Positions 41,665-49,226 of a stretch of 54,522 nt of DNA are shown one piece after another; position 1 is the stretch's first letter; each line of letters opens with the position of its first letter. The position numbers were made by a program, and so were the translations under genes. The notes below the pieces were generated by a model. The model searched no databases, had not been told where the DNA came from, and saw only the letters and a program-made list of their open reading frames with translations. The DNA is from JAVBOD01 sp031551045 (GTDB taxonomy: Bacteria; Bacteroidota; Bacteroidia; Bacteroidales; UBA932). The DNA lies in contig JAVBOD010000036.1 of the NCBI GenBank assembly GCA_031551045.1, forward strand, positions 1-54,522, read 5' to 3'.

Positions 41665-41712
41665 ACTTGAAACATACATTTTTCAATAATAAGGCACTGC
41701 TCTGAAAAAAGT

Positions 41713-41752
41713 AAACGAAGCAATTCGCTGATAATGAAGAATTGCTTCGTTT
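41713..41752. terminator. Terminator of the cupredoxin gene
   Basis: Arms AAACGAAGCAATTC (41713-41726) and GAATTGCTTCGTTT (41739-41752), perfect 14 bp with a 12-nt loop; on the minus strand a T-rich run follows. Confidence 0.7.
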
Positions 41753-41831
41753 TATTAAGAATCCTGCCTTCGTACGATTCGAATAACTATCTGTCAAATC
41801 GCAATAAGGTCATTTTAAATTTCCGTTGACA

Positions 41832-42518
41832 TCAATCGGCCTGTACGACGATAGTCCCTTTCATCCCTCCGGAAACATGCGGAATACACACGTAGTAAAG
41901 TGTGCCCACGTCCGAAGCAAGGATTGTGTAAGTGCTGGTGCCCGCTGCAAAATCGAATCCGCCGGTTTTCGGGGTAGTTTGGTTGGCTTCCCATACAGAT
42001 TGTTCTACTTGTGTGGCAGTGTGCGTACCGGTCAATTCAAACGTAATCTTATCGCCTACTTTGGCATTTACCGACGCCGGCAAAAAAGCCATACCGGATG
42101 CGGTAACTGTGTAAGTAATGGCGCCATTAACAACAATACGGCCTTTCATTCCCATCTCAACATGATTTTGACAAACGTACCAAAGAGTACGCCCTTCATC
42201 TTCGGCTTGTACCGTATAAGTATAAGTTCCGGCCGGGAAGTTGAAGCCTTCGTCCAACGGCAATATACCATTCGCATCCCATGTAGCTTGATCTACCTGT
42301 GTTGCGGTATGGTCGGGTCCGATTATAAAGGTAATCTGATCGCCCACATTAACTATCAGCATGTCGGGCGAGAAAGAATTGGACGACGTGGTCGAAATAG
42401 TCAGTTCATCGTCGTTACCACCGCCATTACCGGTGCCTAAACGATAGTCATCGTCGCTACTGCATGCAGATAATGCGAACGGTACTATGGTCAAAAGTGT
42501 AAATATTTTGTTTTTCAT
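41832..42518 (-). CDS. Lipoprotein with two tandem cupredoxin (blue copper) domains
   Basis: A 228-residue exported protein; the lipobox is A-L-S-A-C (C19) followed by S-S-D-D-D, a surface-export signal. A glycine-rich linker leads to two homologous plastocyanin-like domains (about 38-130 and 134-228). Type 1 copper ligands are complete in both: H70, C116, H119, M124 and H166, C211, H214, M219, with the plastocyanin C-x2-H-x4-M spacing. The repeats share T-A-T-Q-V and G-M-K-G. It is therefore predicted to bind two coppers at the cell surface and carry electrons or hold copper. The start at 42518 (M-K-N-K-I-F) fits the signal peptide. Confidence 0.85.
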   Translation of the reverse strand: MKNKIFTLLTIVPFALSACSSDDDYRLGTGNGGGNDDELTISTTSSNSFSPDMLIVNVGDQITFIIGPDHTATQVDQATWDANGILPLDEGFNFPAGTYTYTVQAEDEGRTLWYVCQNHVEMGMKGRIVVNGAITYTVTASGMAFLPASVNAKVGDKITFELTGTHTATQVEQSVWEANQTTPKTGGFDFAAGTSTYTILASDVGTLYYVCIPHVSGGMKGTIVVQAD

Positions 42519-42767
42519 AATTTTTATTTTTTTAATAAATAGCAATCCGAGTTTAAATCAAATCTTGTTCCATATTATTTCCTATTACATCATTGAAAAA
42601 CAATATATTATGCGCTTTAAGATGTTCCCGTTTTTTTAACAAAATGATATTTTTTTGATTATTTTTCAATGAATCAGTGTTTTGATATGAAATAAATGCA
42701 GCACAGGCAATGGATACGTAACGAGTTAAATTTTCCGGTTTGTTACGCTTCGCGCGGCTTTTCCTCT
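42519..42767. other. AT-rich intergenic stretch
   Basis: No convincing gene; a 76-codon frame on the minus strand lacks any domain and runs into the dispersed repeat. It may hold the cupredoxin promoter, but no exact TAnnTTTG box was found. Confidence 0.3.
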
Positions 42768-42875
42768 TATACCGATTTGACAAATGTAATAGTCCAATTA
42801 CATTGGCCTAAACATTTGTAGCATCGGCATTATACCGGAAAAAGATTGGATTAAAAGGTGGTTCATAATGGTATT
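42768..42875 (+). repeat. Dispersed structured element, copy 3
   Basis: Same orientation as copy 1. The core ACAAATGTAATAGTCCAATT and the block AGATTGGATTAAAAGGTGGTT are identical or nearly so. Ends are TATACC and GGTATTA. Confidence 0.85.
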
Positions 42876-42891
42876 ATTTTTTAAAAAGCCG

Positions 42892-42899
42892 TATATTTG
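42892..42899 (+). promoter_or_regulatory. -7 element of the DUF819 gene
   Basis: TATATTTG, exact consensus, 26 nt before the ATG and 16 bp beyond the end of dispersed copy 3. Confidence 0.6.
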
Positions 42900-42925
42900 T
42901 TGGATAAACATTAATTCCTCCATAG

Positions 42926-44077
42926 ATGGATAGTGTAAAAGTAATTCAATGGATTTTATGGTCGGCATTTTATCTCGCGTGCCCGGCCTTGTTGCTGTAC
43001 ATTTGTAAGCGATATAGTTTTTTTAAGAAAATAGGAGAAGTGGTGCTGGCATACGCTATCGGCATACTGTTAGGCAACACCGTCATCACGAAAGATTACA
43101 CGCCGCTACTGGAAGGAATTTCCTATCTGACCATTTTGCTGGCTATTCCCCTGGTACTTTTTTCGGTCAATGTCCGCTCGTTTAAAATCTTGGCGGGGAA
43201 AGCCCTGTTGTCGTTTGTTCTGGCATTGGTAGCGTTGATAATAGTGCTGTTTGCCGGATTTTTTATCTTTAAAAATCACATTGAAGAACCGACATCGGTA
43301 GCCGGCATGATGGCGGGCGTGTATGTCGGCGGAACGGTAAACGTAGTGGCTATTGCTCAAGCGCTGAAAGCCAGCAATCATATTTTTATTACGGTCACCA
43401 CGGTGGATATTATAGTAAGCATGGTTTATTTCTTGGTGCTTATTTCCTTCGGGAAAAATGTGTTGGCACGTTGGCTTCCGCCCTACAAAGGCGATAAAAC
43501 AAACGGGATGGAAATCGGCGAACCGGCCACTAAAAAAAGCTATAACCGCAAAGCTGTTTTGCGCCTGTTGAGTGTAATCGGCATTGCAGTGTGTATTGAT
43601 GTGATAGCCGCGGCCGCTGTGGGGTTCAAATTTGCGGAAACGTGGCAAATGGCTGTTTTCATTTTACTAATCACCACGCTGGCTATCATAGCGGCATCCT
43701 TTAAATACGTGCACGAAACCAAAGGGACTTTCAATATCGGATATTACCTCATCATTTCGTTTTGTTTGGTAATCGGTTCCATGGCAGATTTAACGGAATT
43801 GCTGCACGCCAGCCCGTGGATATTCTGCTACGCCGCATTAACCGTTTTTGGCACGTTATCGCTACATGTTTTATTTTCCAAGCTATTTAAAATCGACCGC
43901 GATACGACTATCATCACTTCGTTCGCCACTATTTTCTCGCCGCCATTCGTACCCGTCATGGCGGCCGTGTTGAAAAACCGCAGCATCATCCTGCCGGGCA
44001 TTACCGTGGGAATACTGGGATACGCGGTAGGGAATTACCTTGGAGTAGCCATTGCCTATTTGCTGGAGTTTTTTTAA
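42926..44077 (+). CDS. DUF819 family membrane protein
   Basis: A 383-residue protein with about eleven hydrophobic helices. The DUF819 (YjcL-like) pattern is seen: A-Y-A-I-G-I-L-L-G-N near 42, the glycine-rich G-M-M-A-G-V-Y-V-G-G-T-V-N-V-V-A-I near 130, and a related second half with S-F-A-T-I-F-S-P-P-F-V-P-V-M-A-A near 340, an inverted-repeat layout typical of secondary transporters. Substrate unknown. The FGE-type gene begins 60 bp downstream on the same strand, so read-through is possible. Confidence 0.85.
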   Translation: MDSVKVIQWILWSAFYLACPALLLYICKRYSFFKKIGEVVLAYAIGILLGNTVITKDYTPLLEGISYLTILLAIPLVLFSVNVRSFKILAGKALLSFVLALVALIIVLFAGFFIFKNHIEEPTSVAGMMAGVYVGGTVNVVAIAQALKASNHIFITVTTVDIIVSMVYFLVLISFGKNVLARWLPPYKGDKTNGMEIGEPATKKSYNRKAVLRLLSVIGIAVCIDVIAAAAVGFKFAETWQMAVFILLITTLAIIAASFKYVHETKGTFNIGYYLIISFCLVIGSMADLTELLHASPWIFCYAALTVFGTLSLHVLFSKLFKIDRDTTIITSFATIFSPPFVPVMAAVLKNRSIILPGITVGILGYAVGNYLGVAIAYLLEFF

Positions 44078-44136
44078 CGGTTACATGTTTTGGTATAATA
44101 TTTGTTAAAATGTCTTTAAACTTAAGATGCTGTATT

Positions 44137-45198
44137 ATGAAACAATCGATTATATTTCGCACACTGAATATTGTTTTCGGTGCTGCTATTCTTATTTCCA
44201 TGAGCAACTGCGCCGGTTGTGAAGGGCGCAAAAAAGCAACGGATACGCCTGTGGCCGATTCTTCAATCACCGGCATGGTGTGGATTCCTGCCGGCGAGTT
44301 CGAAATGGGCACCAACGACCCGAACAGTATGCCCAACGAACGTCCTGCACATCGTGTAAAGGTCGAAGGATTCTGGATGGACGACCATTCGGTAACCAAC
44401 GGCGAATTCCGCAAATTTGTAGAAGCTACGGGCTACATGACCACTGCCGAGAAGCCGATTGACTGGGATGAACTGAAAAAACAATTGCCGGCCGGCACAC
44501 CGAAACCCGCCGACGATATGCTGATGCCCGGCGCCATGGTCTTCACGCCGCCGCTTTATCCGGTGGATTTACGCGATATGTCGGCTTGGTGGTCGTGGAT
44601 AAAAGGCGCGAGTTGGAAACATCCGCAAGGGCCCGATAGCGACATTAATGGGAAAGACCATTATCCCGTTACGCAAGTTTCGTGGGACGATGCCGTGGCT
44701 TATGCCGCCTGGGCAGGCAAACGTTTACCAACGGAAGCGGAGTGGGAGTATGCCTCGCGCGGCGGATCGGAAGGAACGCGTTATTATTGGGGCAACGAAT
44801 TTAAAAAATTCGGCAACTACATGGCCAATACATTTACAGGCAATTTCCCTTACGACAATACGGTGGAAGACGGCTTTGAACGGACGGCTCCCGTAAAATC
44901 GTTTCCTCCGAATGGCTACGGTTTATACGATATGGCCGGTAATGTGTGGAACTGGACTGCCGATTTCTATACCGAAGAAAACCATACGGAAATGGCCGTT
45001 GGCTGTTATGTGCCCGACGGAACGCCCCGTTCGATAATGACAAATGACGGCGAAGTACGGCGCGTGACCAAAGGCGGATCGTTTCTTTGCAATGCTTCGT
45101 ATTGCGAAAGTTACCGCCCTACGGCGCGGCGCGGAACACCTTACGACACCGGCATGGAGCACATTGGTTTCCGCTGTGTAAAAAGCCGCAGCAAGTAA
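44137..45198 (+). CDS. Exported formylglycine-generating enzyme (SUMF1/FGE family)
   Basis: A 353-residue protein with an N-terminal signal (hydrophobic I-V-F-G-A-A-I-L-I-S-M-S-N-C-A-G-C; probable lipoprotein). The FGE-sulfatase fold runs from M-V-W-I-P-A-G-E-F-E-M-G to the end: P-A-H-R-V-K-V-E-G-F-W-M-D, P-V-T-Q-V-S-W-D-D-A-V-A-Y, R-L-P-T-E-A-E-W-E-Y-A and D-M-A-G-N-V-W-N-W. The copper/catalytic cysteine pair of true FGE is present, C318 and C323 in G-S-F-L-C-N-A-S-Y-C, followed by Y-R-P-T-A-R-R-G. These cysteines are absent from many SUMF1-like proteins of other function, so oxygen-dependent oxidation of sulfatase cysteine to formylglycine outside the cytosol is predicted. Two Cys-type sulfatases lie downstream. 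Confidence 0.87.
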   Translation: MKQSIIFRTLNIVFGAAILISMSNCAGCEGRKKATDTPVADSSITGMVWIPAGEFEMGTNDPNSMPNERPAHRVKVEGFWMDDHSVTNGEFRKFVEATGYMTTAEKPIDWDELKKQLPAGTPKPADDMLMPGAMVFTPPLYPVDLRDMSAWWSWIKGASWKHPQGPDSDINGKDHYPVTQVSWDDAVAYAAWAGKRLPTEAEWEYASRGGSEGTRYYWGNEFKKFGNYMANTFTGNFPYDNTVEDGFERTAPVKSFPPNGYGLYDMAGNVWNWTADFYTEENHTEMAVGCYVPDGTPRSIMTNDGEVRRVTKGGSFLCNASYCESYRPTARRGTPYDTGMEHIGFRCVKSRSK

Positions 45199-45228
45199 TT
45201 TAGGAAGCTTGTCTTAAAATACATTTTA

Positions 45229-45297
45229 AACACTAAGTTCACAAAGCACACGCAGTCGCCGCAATGATAGAATCTTTTATTTTCAAAACTTAGTGTT
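45229..45297. repeat. Inverted repeat between FGE and maturase genes
   Basis: AACACTAAGTT (45229-45239) and AACTTAGTGTT (45287-45297), perfect 11-bp arms, with further weak symmetry (CACAAAGCAC region). Resembles dispersed Bacteroidota palindromes. Confidence 0.6.
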
Positions 45298-45336
45298 CTT
45301 AGTGCTCTTCGTGGTAAATAATTTTTTAATAATACA

Positions 45337-46626
45337 ATGCCTGAAAATAACCATATCGAACCTCCCAAGCAACGGCAATTCCGCGGCAAGCCGATGGTGC
45401 GCATGCACGCTATGATTAAGGCCACCGGCCCGATATGCAACTTGAATTGCAGTTATTGCTATTATCTCAGTAAAGAAAATTTGTTGAGCACCGACAGTAA
45501 ATGGCGCATGTCCGACGAAACGCTCGAAAATTTTATTCAACAATACATTGCCCAGCAAAATGCCAAGGAAATTGTTTTCTCGTGGCAGGGCGGCGAACCG
45601 AGTTTGTTAGGCTTGGATTTTTTCAAAAAAGTAGTCGCGCTGCAAAAAAAATATGCACCATCGTACGTGCGTTGCGAAAACGATTTGCAAACCAATGGCA
45701 CCTTGCTCGACGACAAATGGTGCGAGTTTCTGCACGAACATAATTTTCTGGTCGGCTTGAGTATTGACGGGCCGCGCAATTTGCACGACGCGCATCGCGT
45801 GTATCGCGACGGAAGAGGCTCGTTCGATAAAGTAATGAACGCTGCCAAATTGCTCCGCAAACATCATGTGCGCTTTGCTACGCTTACGGTTGTAAACAAC
45901 GTCAATTCAAAATATCCGAAAGAAGTATATCGCTTTTTGCGCGACGAAGTAGGCAGCAAACAAATGCAATTCATTCCCATTGTCGAGCCGAAATCGTTTA
46001 CCACCACCGCCCCGCAGCATTGGAAAGCCTCGGAGATGGTGCGTGAAGATTCGCCGCTGGTGCAACCTTCTCACCCCGATTCGGTGGTGGCCGGCTGGTG
46101 CGTTTCGCCGCAAGATTACGGCAATTTTCTGATAAAAACATTCGACGAATGGTATAAGCAGGATGTCGGAAAAATTGTAGTTCCGTTTTTCGACAGCGCG
46201 GTGGAACAATGGATCGGGAAGCCTTCTCAATTGTGTATTTTTTCCCCGATTTGTGGAAAGGGCCTCGCGTTGGAACACAACGGCGACCTTTACGCTTGCG
46301 ACCATTACGTATATCCCGAATACCGCATGGGCAATATCAACCAAACGCCGATAATTGATATGGCGCTGTCCGACGTTCAGGAAAAATTCGGCTACAGTAA
46401 AGATTATACGCTTCCCGTAAAGTGCCGCCATTGCCGTTACCTGTTTGCCTGTTCCGGCGAATGCCCCAAAAATCGTTTGTTGACAACGAAAGAAGGAGAG
46501 CCCGGTTTGAATTATTTATGCGAAGGGTTGTATCACTATTTTGAACACATCGATCCGTATATCCGGAAAATAGTGCATGCCCTTGGTTACGAAGTAGCCG
46601 ACGATGTGCCGCCGCTGGAAAACTAA
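45337..46626 (+). CDS. Anaerobic sulfatase-maturating enzyme (radical SAM, anSME)
   Basis: A 429-residue cytosolic radical-SAM enzyme. The S-adenosylmethionine cluster motif C-x3-C-x2-C is C34, C38, C41 (I-C-N-L-N-C-S-Y-C-Y-Y), followed by S-W-Q-G-G-E-P-S-L and L-S-I-D-G-P-R-N-L-H-D. The C-terminal SPASM domain carries the cysteines for two auxiliary 4Fe-4S clusters: C-I-F-S-P-I-C-G-K-G, L-Y-A-C-D-H-Y-V-Y-P-E-Y, C-R-H-C-R-Y-L-F-A-C-S-G-E-C-P-K-N-R and the last C near 400. The enzyme oxidises the sulfatase active-site Cys (or Ser) to formylglycine without oxygen. It follows the FGE-type gene by 138 bp. Confidence 0.94.
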   Translation: MPENNHIEPPKQRQFRGKPMVRMHAMIKATGPICNLNCSYCYYLSKENLLSTDSKWRMSDETLENFIQQYIAQQNAKEIVFSWQGGEPSLLGLDFFKKVVALQKKYAPSYVRCENDLQTNGTLLDDKWCEFLHEHNFLVGLSIDGPRNLHDAHRVYRDGRGSFDKVMNAAKLLRKHHVRFATLTVVNNVNSKYPKEVYRFLRDEVGSKQMQFIPIVEPKSFTTTAPQHWKASEMVREDSPLVQPSHPDSVVAGWCVSPQDYGNFLIKTFDEWYKQDVGKIVVPFFDSAVEQWIGKPSQLCIFSPICGKGLALEHNGDLYACDHYVYPEYRMGNINQTPIIDMALSDVQEKFGYSKDYTLPVKCRHCRYLFACSGECPKNRLLTTKEGEPGLNYLCEGLYHYFEHIDPYIRKIVHALGYEVADDVPPLEN

Positions 46627-46640
46627 ATTGATAATCTCTT

Positions 46641-46673
46641 ATATTTGACAAATTTTTGAAATTTGTCAAATAT
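46641..46673. repeat. TTTGACAAATTT palindrome before the trigger-factor-like gene
   Basis: ATATTTGACAAATTT (46641-46655), spacer TTG, AAATTTGTCAAATAT (46659-46673): perfect 15-bp arms, 14 bp after the maturase stop. Confidence 0.85.
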
Positions 46674-46688
46674 TCAAAACATCAAACA

Positions 46689-47444
46689 ATGAATATCGAC
46701 ATTAAACACATCGACGAACACGAAGTGGAGCTAACGATAAAAGTTCCGTGGCCACGCATACAGGATGACTATGATGAGTTACTGAGACGTTATGCAAAAG
46801 TTCCCTTGAATGGATTCCGCGAAGGAAAAACGCCTTTGAAGTTGATAGAAGCCATGTTTAAACAGGAAATAAAAAGCGATTTTGCATCGATGGCGTCGCC
46901 GCGGATAGTGCGGGAGGCAGCCCAACAATGTGAGTTGGAGATTGGCTCTCCGGTGGAGGTTACGGAGGTGAAAATATATCCCGACGAACAGTATTGCTTT
47001 AATGCTCGTTTTCTGAAAATGCCGGAATTTACCTTGCCCGACTATTTGGGATTATCGCTGGAATCGGCCGACGATGAGGCTTTACGCGACGAAATATCCT
47101 TGAAGCTTTTGGAACGAACGCCGGTTGATGTTCCCGATAAAATGATAGAAAAAGAACTGGCGCTCTCGGGCGAAGAAAGTGCAGGGCGGGGAACAGAAGT
47201 GTGGAAAGCGGCTTCACAACGGGTAAAATTGTTAATGATACTAAAAAAGATAGCCTCCGGAGAGTCTATTGAAGTGGACGAGAAAGATGTGGACGAGCGG
47301 ATTAAGCACATCGCCCAGGAAAACAATATGAAAACTTCGGAAATGAAAGAATATTTCCTTTCGAACGGAGCGTTCTCGCGTTTGCAGGATTATATCTTGG
47401 CCGAACAGGTTTTCGACTACCTCATCGAACGTAGTGCGAACTAA
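46689..47444 (+). CDS. Trigger-factor-like chaperone without PPIase domain
   Basis: A 251-residue protein against about 430-450 for trigger factor. Residues 1-125 match the ribosome-binding domain, including the signature L-N-G-F-R-E-G-K-T-P (about 40-49) that docks on ribosomal protein L23, and the strand pattern F-N-A-R-F-L-K-M-P-E-F-T-L-P-D-Y. The peptidyl-prolyl isomerase domain is missing. From about 140 the C-terminal cradle starts with the family phrase T-P-V-D-V-P-D-K-M-I-E-K-E-L and continues as alpha-helix with I-E-V-D-E-K-D-V-D-E-R-I. No signal peptide. It sits between the sulfatase maturase and the sulfatases, so a role in holding nascent sulfatase chains for modification is inferred. 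The start at 46689 is chosen over an upstream codon inside the palindrome. Confidence 0.82.
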   Translation: MNIDIKHIDEHEVELTIKVPWPRIQDDYDELLRRYAKVPLNGFREGKTPLKLIEAMFKQEIKSDFASMASPRIVREAAQQCELEIGSPVEVTEVKIYPDEQYCFNARFLKMPEFTLPDYLGLSLESADDEALRDEISLKLLERTPVDVPDKMIEKELALSGEESAGRGTEVWKAASQRVKLLMILKKIASGESIEVDEKDVDERIKHIAQENNMKTSEMKEYFLSNGAFSRLQDYILAEQVFDYLIERSAN

Positions 47445-47468
47445 TTCTCGAAACTACAAGATAATGTA

Positions 47469-47502
47469 AGATGCAAGTTCCAACGGACTTGCATCTTTTT
47501 TT
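47469..47502 (+). terminator. Intrinsic terminator after the trigger-factor-like gene
   Basis: AGATGCAAGTTC (47469-47480) pairs with GGACTTGCATCT (47485-47496; one T-G wobble), CAAC loop, then a T-run. The sulfatases downstream therefore probably have their own promoter in 47503-47625, where only near-matches to the -7 box are seen. Confidence 0.85.
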
Positions 47503-47625
47503 CCCCTCGCCAATGAAATCGCTTTTAGCTGGAGTGTTAAAAAATGATTCATCCCTCTTTCCCGAATGGAACAATATTTGCTTTTAACATACCAGTATTT
47601 TAAAATCACTTTGTAAAAAGGAACT

Positions 47626-49200
47626 ATGAATCTTAAACAAAATTTCAAACAATGTGGCAAAGTAGCCGCCGTGGGCGCTATTTTAGCCGTAGGTGCATTA
47701 ATGCCGCAACAGGCCGAAGCGCAACAAAAAAAATCGAACACCCAAAAGCCGAATATTTTGGTGATTATGGGCGACGACATCGGGTGGTTCAACCCGAGCT
47801 GCTACAACCGTGGAATGATGGGGTATCACACTCCCAACATCGACCGTATTGCCAATGAAGGTGGCATATTTATGACCTGGTACGGGCAGCAAAGTTGTAC
47901 AGCAGGGCGGGCGGCGTTTGTTACCGGACAGTCGCCGATACGTACCGGGCTTACCAAAGTGGGAATGCCGGGTTCCGATATCGGTTTACGCCCGGAAGAC
48001 CCGAGTGTGGCCGAATTATTGAAACCATTGGGATATGCTACCGGACAGTTTGGAAAGAACCACTTGGGAGACAGGGACGAATTCTTACCAACAGCCCACG
48101 GATTCGACGAATTCTTTGGTAACTTATATCACTTGAATGCCGAAGAAGAACCGGAAAATCCCGACTATCCGAAAAATCCGGCCTACCGGAAAAATTTCGG
48201 CCCCCGTGGCGTGATTCGTAGTACCGCCGATGGTAAAGTGGAGGATACAGGCCCCTTGACAAAAAAGCGTATGGAAACAATTGATGAGGAATTTACCGCT
48301 GCCGCTGTAGATTTTATCGAAAGGCAGACAAAAGCCGGCAAACCGTTTTTCTGTTATTACAACTCCACCCGCATGCACGTGTTCACTCACCTTGGCCCGA
48401 AGTATGAGGGAAAAACAGGATTGGGTATTTATGCCGACGGAATGACCGAGCATGACGACAATGTAGGCGTTATATTAAAGAAATTGGATGAACTGGGTAT
48501 CACCGACAATACTATTATTGTATATACCACCGACAACGGCGCCGAAGTGTTGAGCTGGCCCGATGGAGGTACCACTCCGTTCCGTGGTGAAAAAGCCACC
48601 AACTGGGAAGGCGGATTCCGTGTTCCTGCGTTAATCCGTTGGCCGGGAACTATCAAGCCGGGAACTGTTTTCAACGGCATGTGTGCGCACGAAGATTTGA
48701 TTCCTACATTTTGTGCCGCAGCCGGCGAACCTAATATTGTGGAAAAATGTAAGAAAGGATACACCGCCGGAGGAAAAACCTTCAAGGTGCATTTGGACGG
48801 CTACAACCTGATTCCTTACCTGAAAGGAGAAGTCAAAGAATCTCCCCGTAATGAATTTATTTATTGGAGTGATGACGGTGATGTGCTGGCATTACGTTAC
48901 GGACGTTTTAAAATGTCGTTTATGGAACAGAACAGCACCGGGCTGGATGTTTGGTTGAATCCATTCAATAAACTCAGGGGAGTGAAATTTTACGATATGC
49001 TGGGAGATCCGTTTGAACGCGGCCCCGAGGCCATAGACTATGGCCGCTGGATGATAGAACACTCCTTCCTTATATACGGTTCAACAGCTTATGTGGGACA
49101 ATGGTTGTCTTCTTTCAAAGAATTTCCGCCAAGACAAAAACCGGCATCATTTAATTTGGATGAGGTTATGCGCAAGTTGAGCGAACCGTCAAAAAATTAA
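47626..49200 (+). CDS. Exported Cys-type arylsulfatase 1
   Basis: A 524-residue sulfatase. The signal peptide runs to A-E-A-Q (about residue 33). The metal site opens with I-M-G-D-D-I (D50, D51); the formylglycine motif is S-C-T-A-G-R-A-A-F-V-T-G-Q, with C91 as the residue to be oxidised and R95; K-N-H-L-G-D and H-G-F-D-E-F-F-G follow; Y-T-T-D-N-G-A-E and F-R-G-E-K-A-T-N-W-E-G-G complete the site. The C-A-x-x form (C-T-A-G-R) can be served by anSME and possibly by FGE. Substrate is unknown. It and the next gene are tandem paralogues with near-identical signal peptides, 26 bp apart. Confidence 0.93.
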   Translation: MNLKQNFKQCGKVAAVGAILAVGALMPQQAEAQQKKSNTQKPNILVIMGDDIGWFNPSCYNRGMMGYHTPNIDRIANEGGIFMTWYGQQSCTAGRAAFVTGQSPIRTGLTKVGMPGSDIGLRPEDPSVAELLKPLGYATGQFGKNHLGDRDEFLPTAHGFDEFFGNLYHLNAEEEPENPDYPKNPAYRKNFGPRGVIRSTADGKVEDTGPLTKKRMETIDEEFTAAAVDFIERQTKAGKPFFCYYNSTRMHVFTHLGPKYEGKTGLGIYADGMTEHDDNVGVILKKLDELGITDNTIIVYTTDNGAEVLSWPDGGTTPFRGEKATNWEGGFRVPALIRWPGTIKPGTVFNGMCAHEDLIPTFCAAAGEPNIVEKCKKGYTAGGKTFKVHLDGYNLIPYLKGEVKESPRNEFIYWSDDGDVLALRYGRFKMSFMEQNSTGLDVWLNPFNKLRGVKFYDMLGDPFERGPEAIDYGRWMIEHSFLIYGSTAYVGQWLSSFKEFPPRQKPASFNLDEVMRKLSEPSKN

Positions 49201-49226
49201 ATGTTTCATTTTAAAAATTCAACAAC

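Noticed and set aside
42553..42783. 76-codon frame upstream of the cupredoxin gene
   Set aside because: Highly basic, low-complexity peptide without domain; its 5' end lies in the 108-bp repeat, so it is probably chance.
47503..47625. Promoter of sulfatase 1
   Set aside because: AATATTTG and TCACTTTG each miss the TAnnTTTG consensus at the start and neither has a -33 box at 19 bp, so no site is called.
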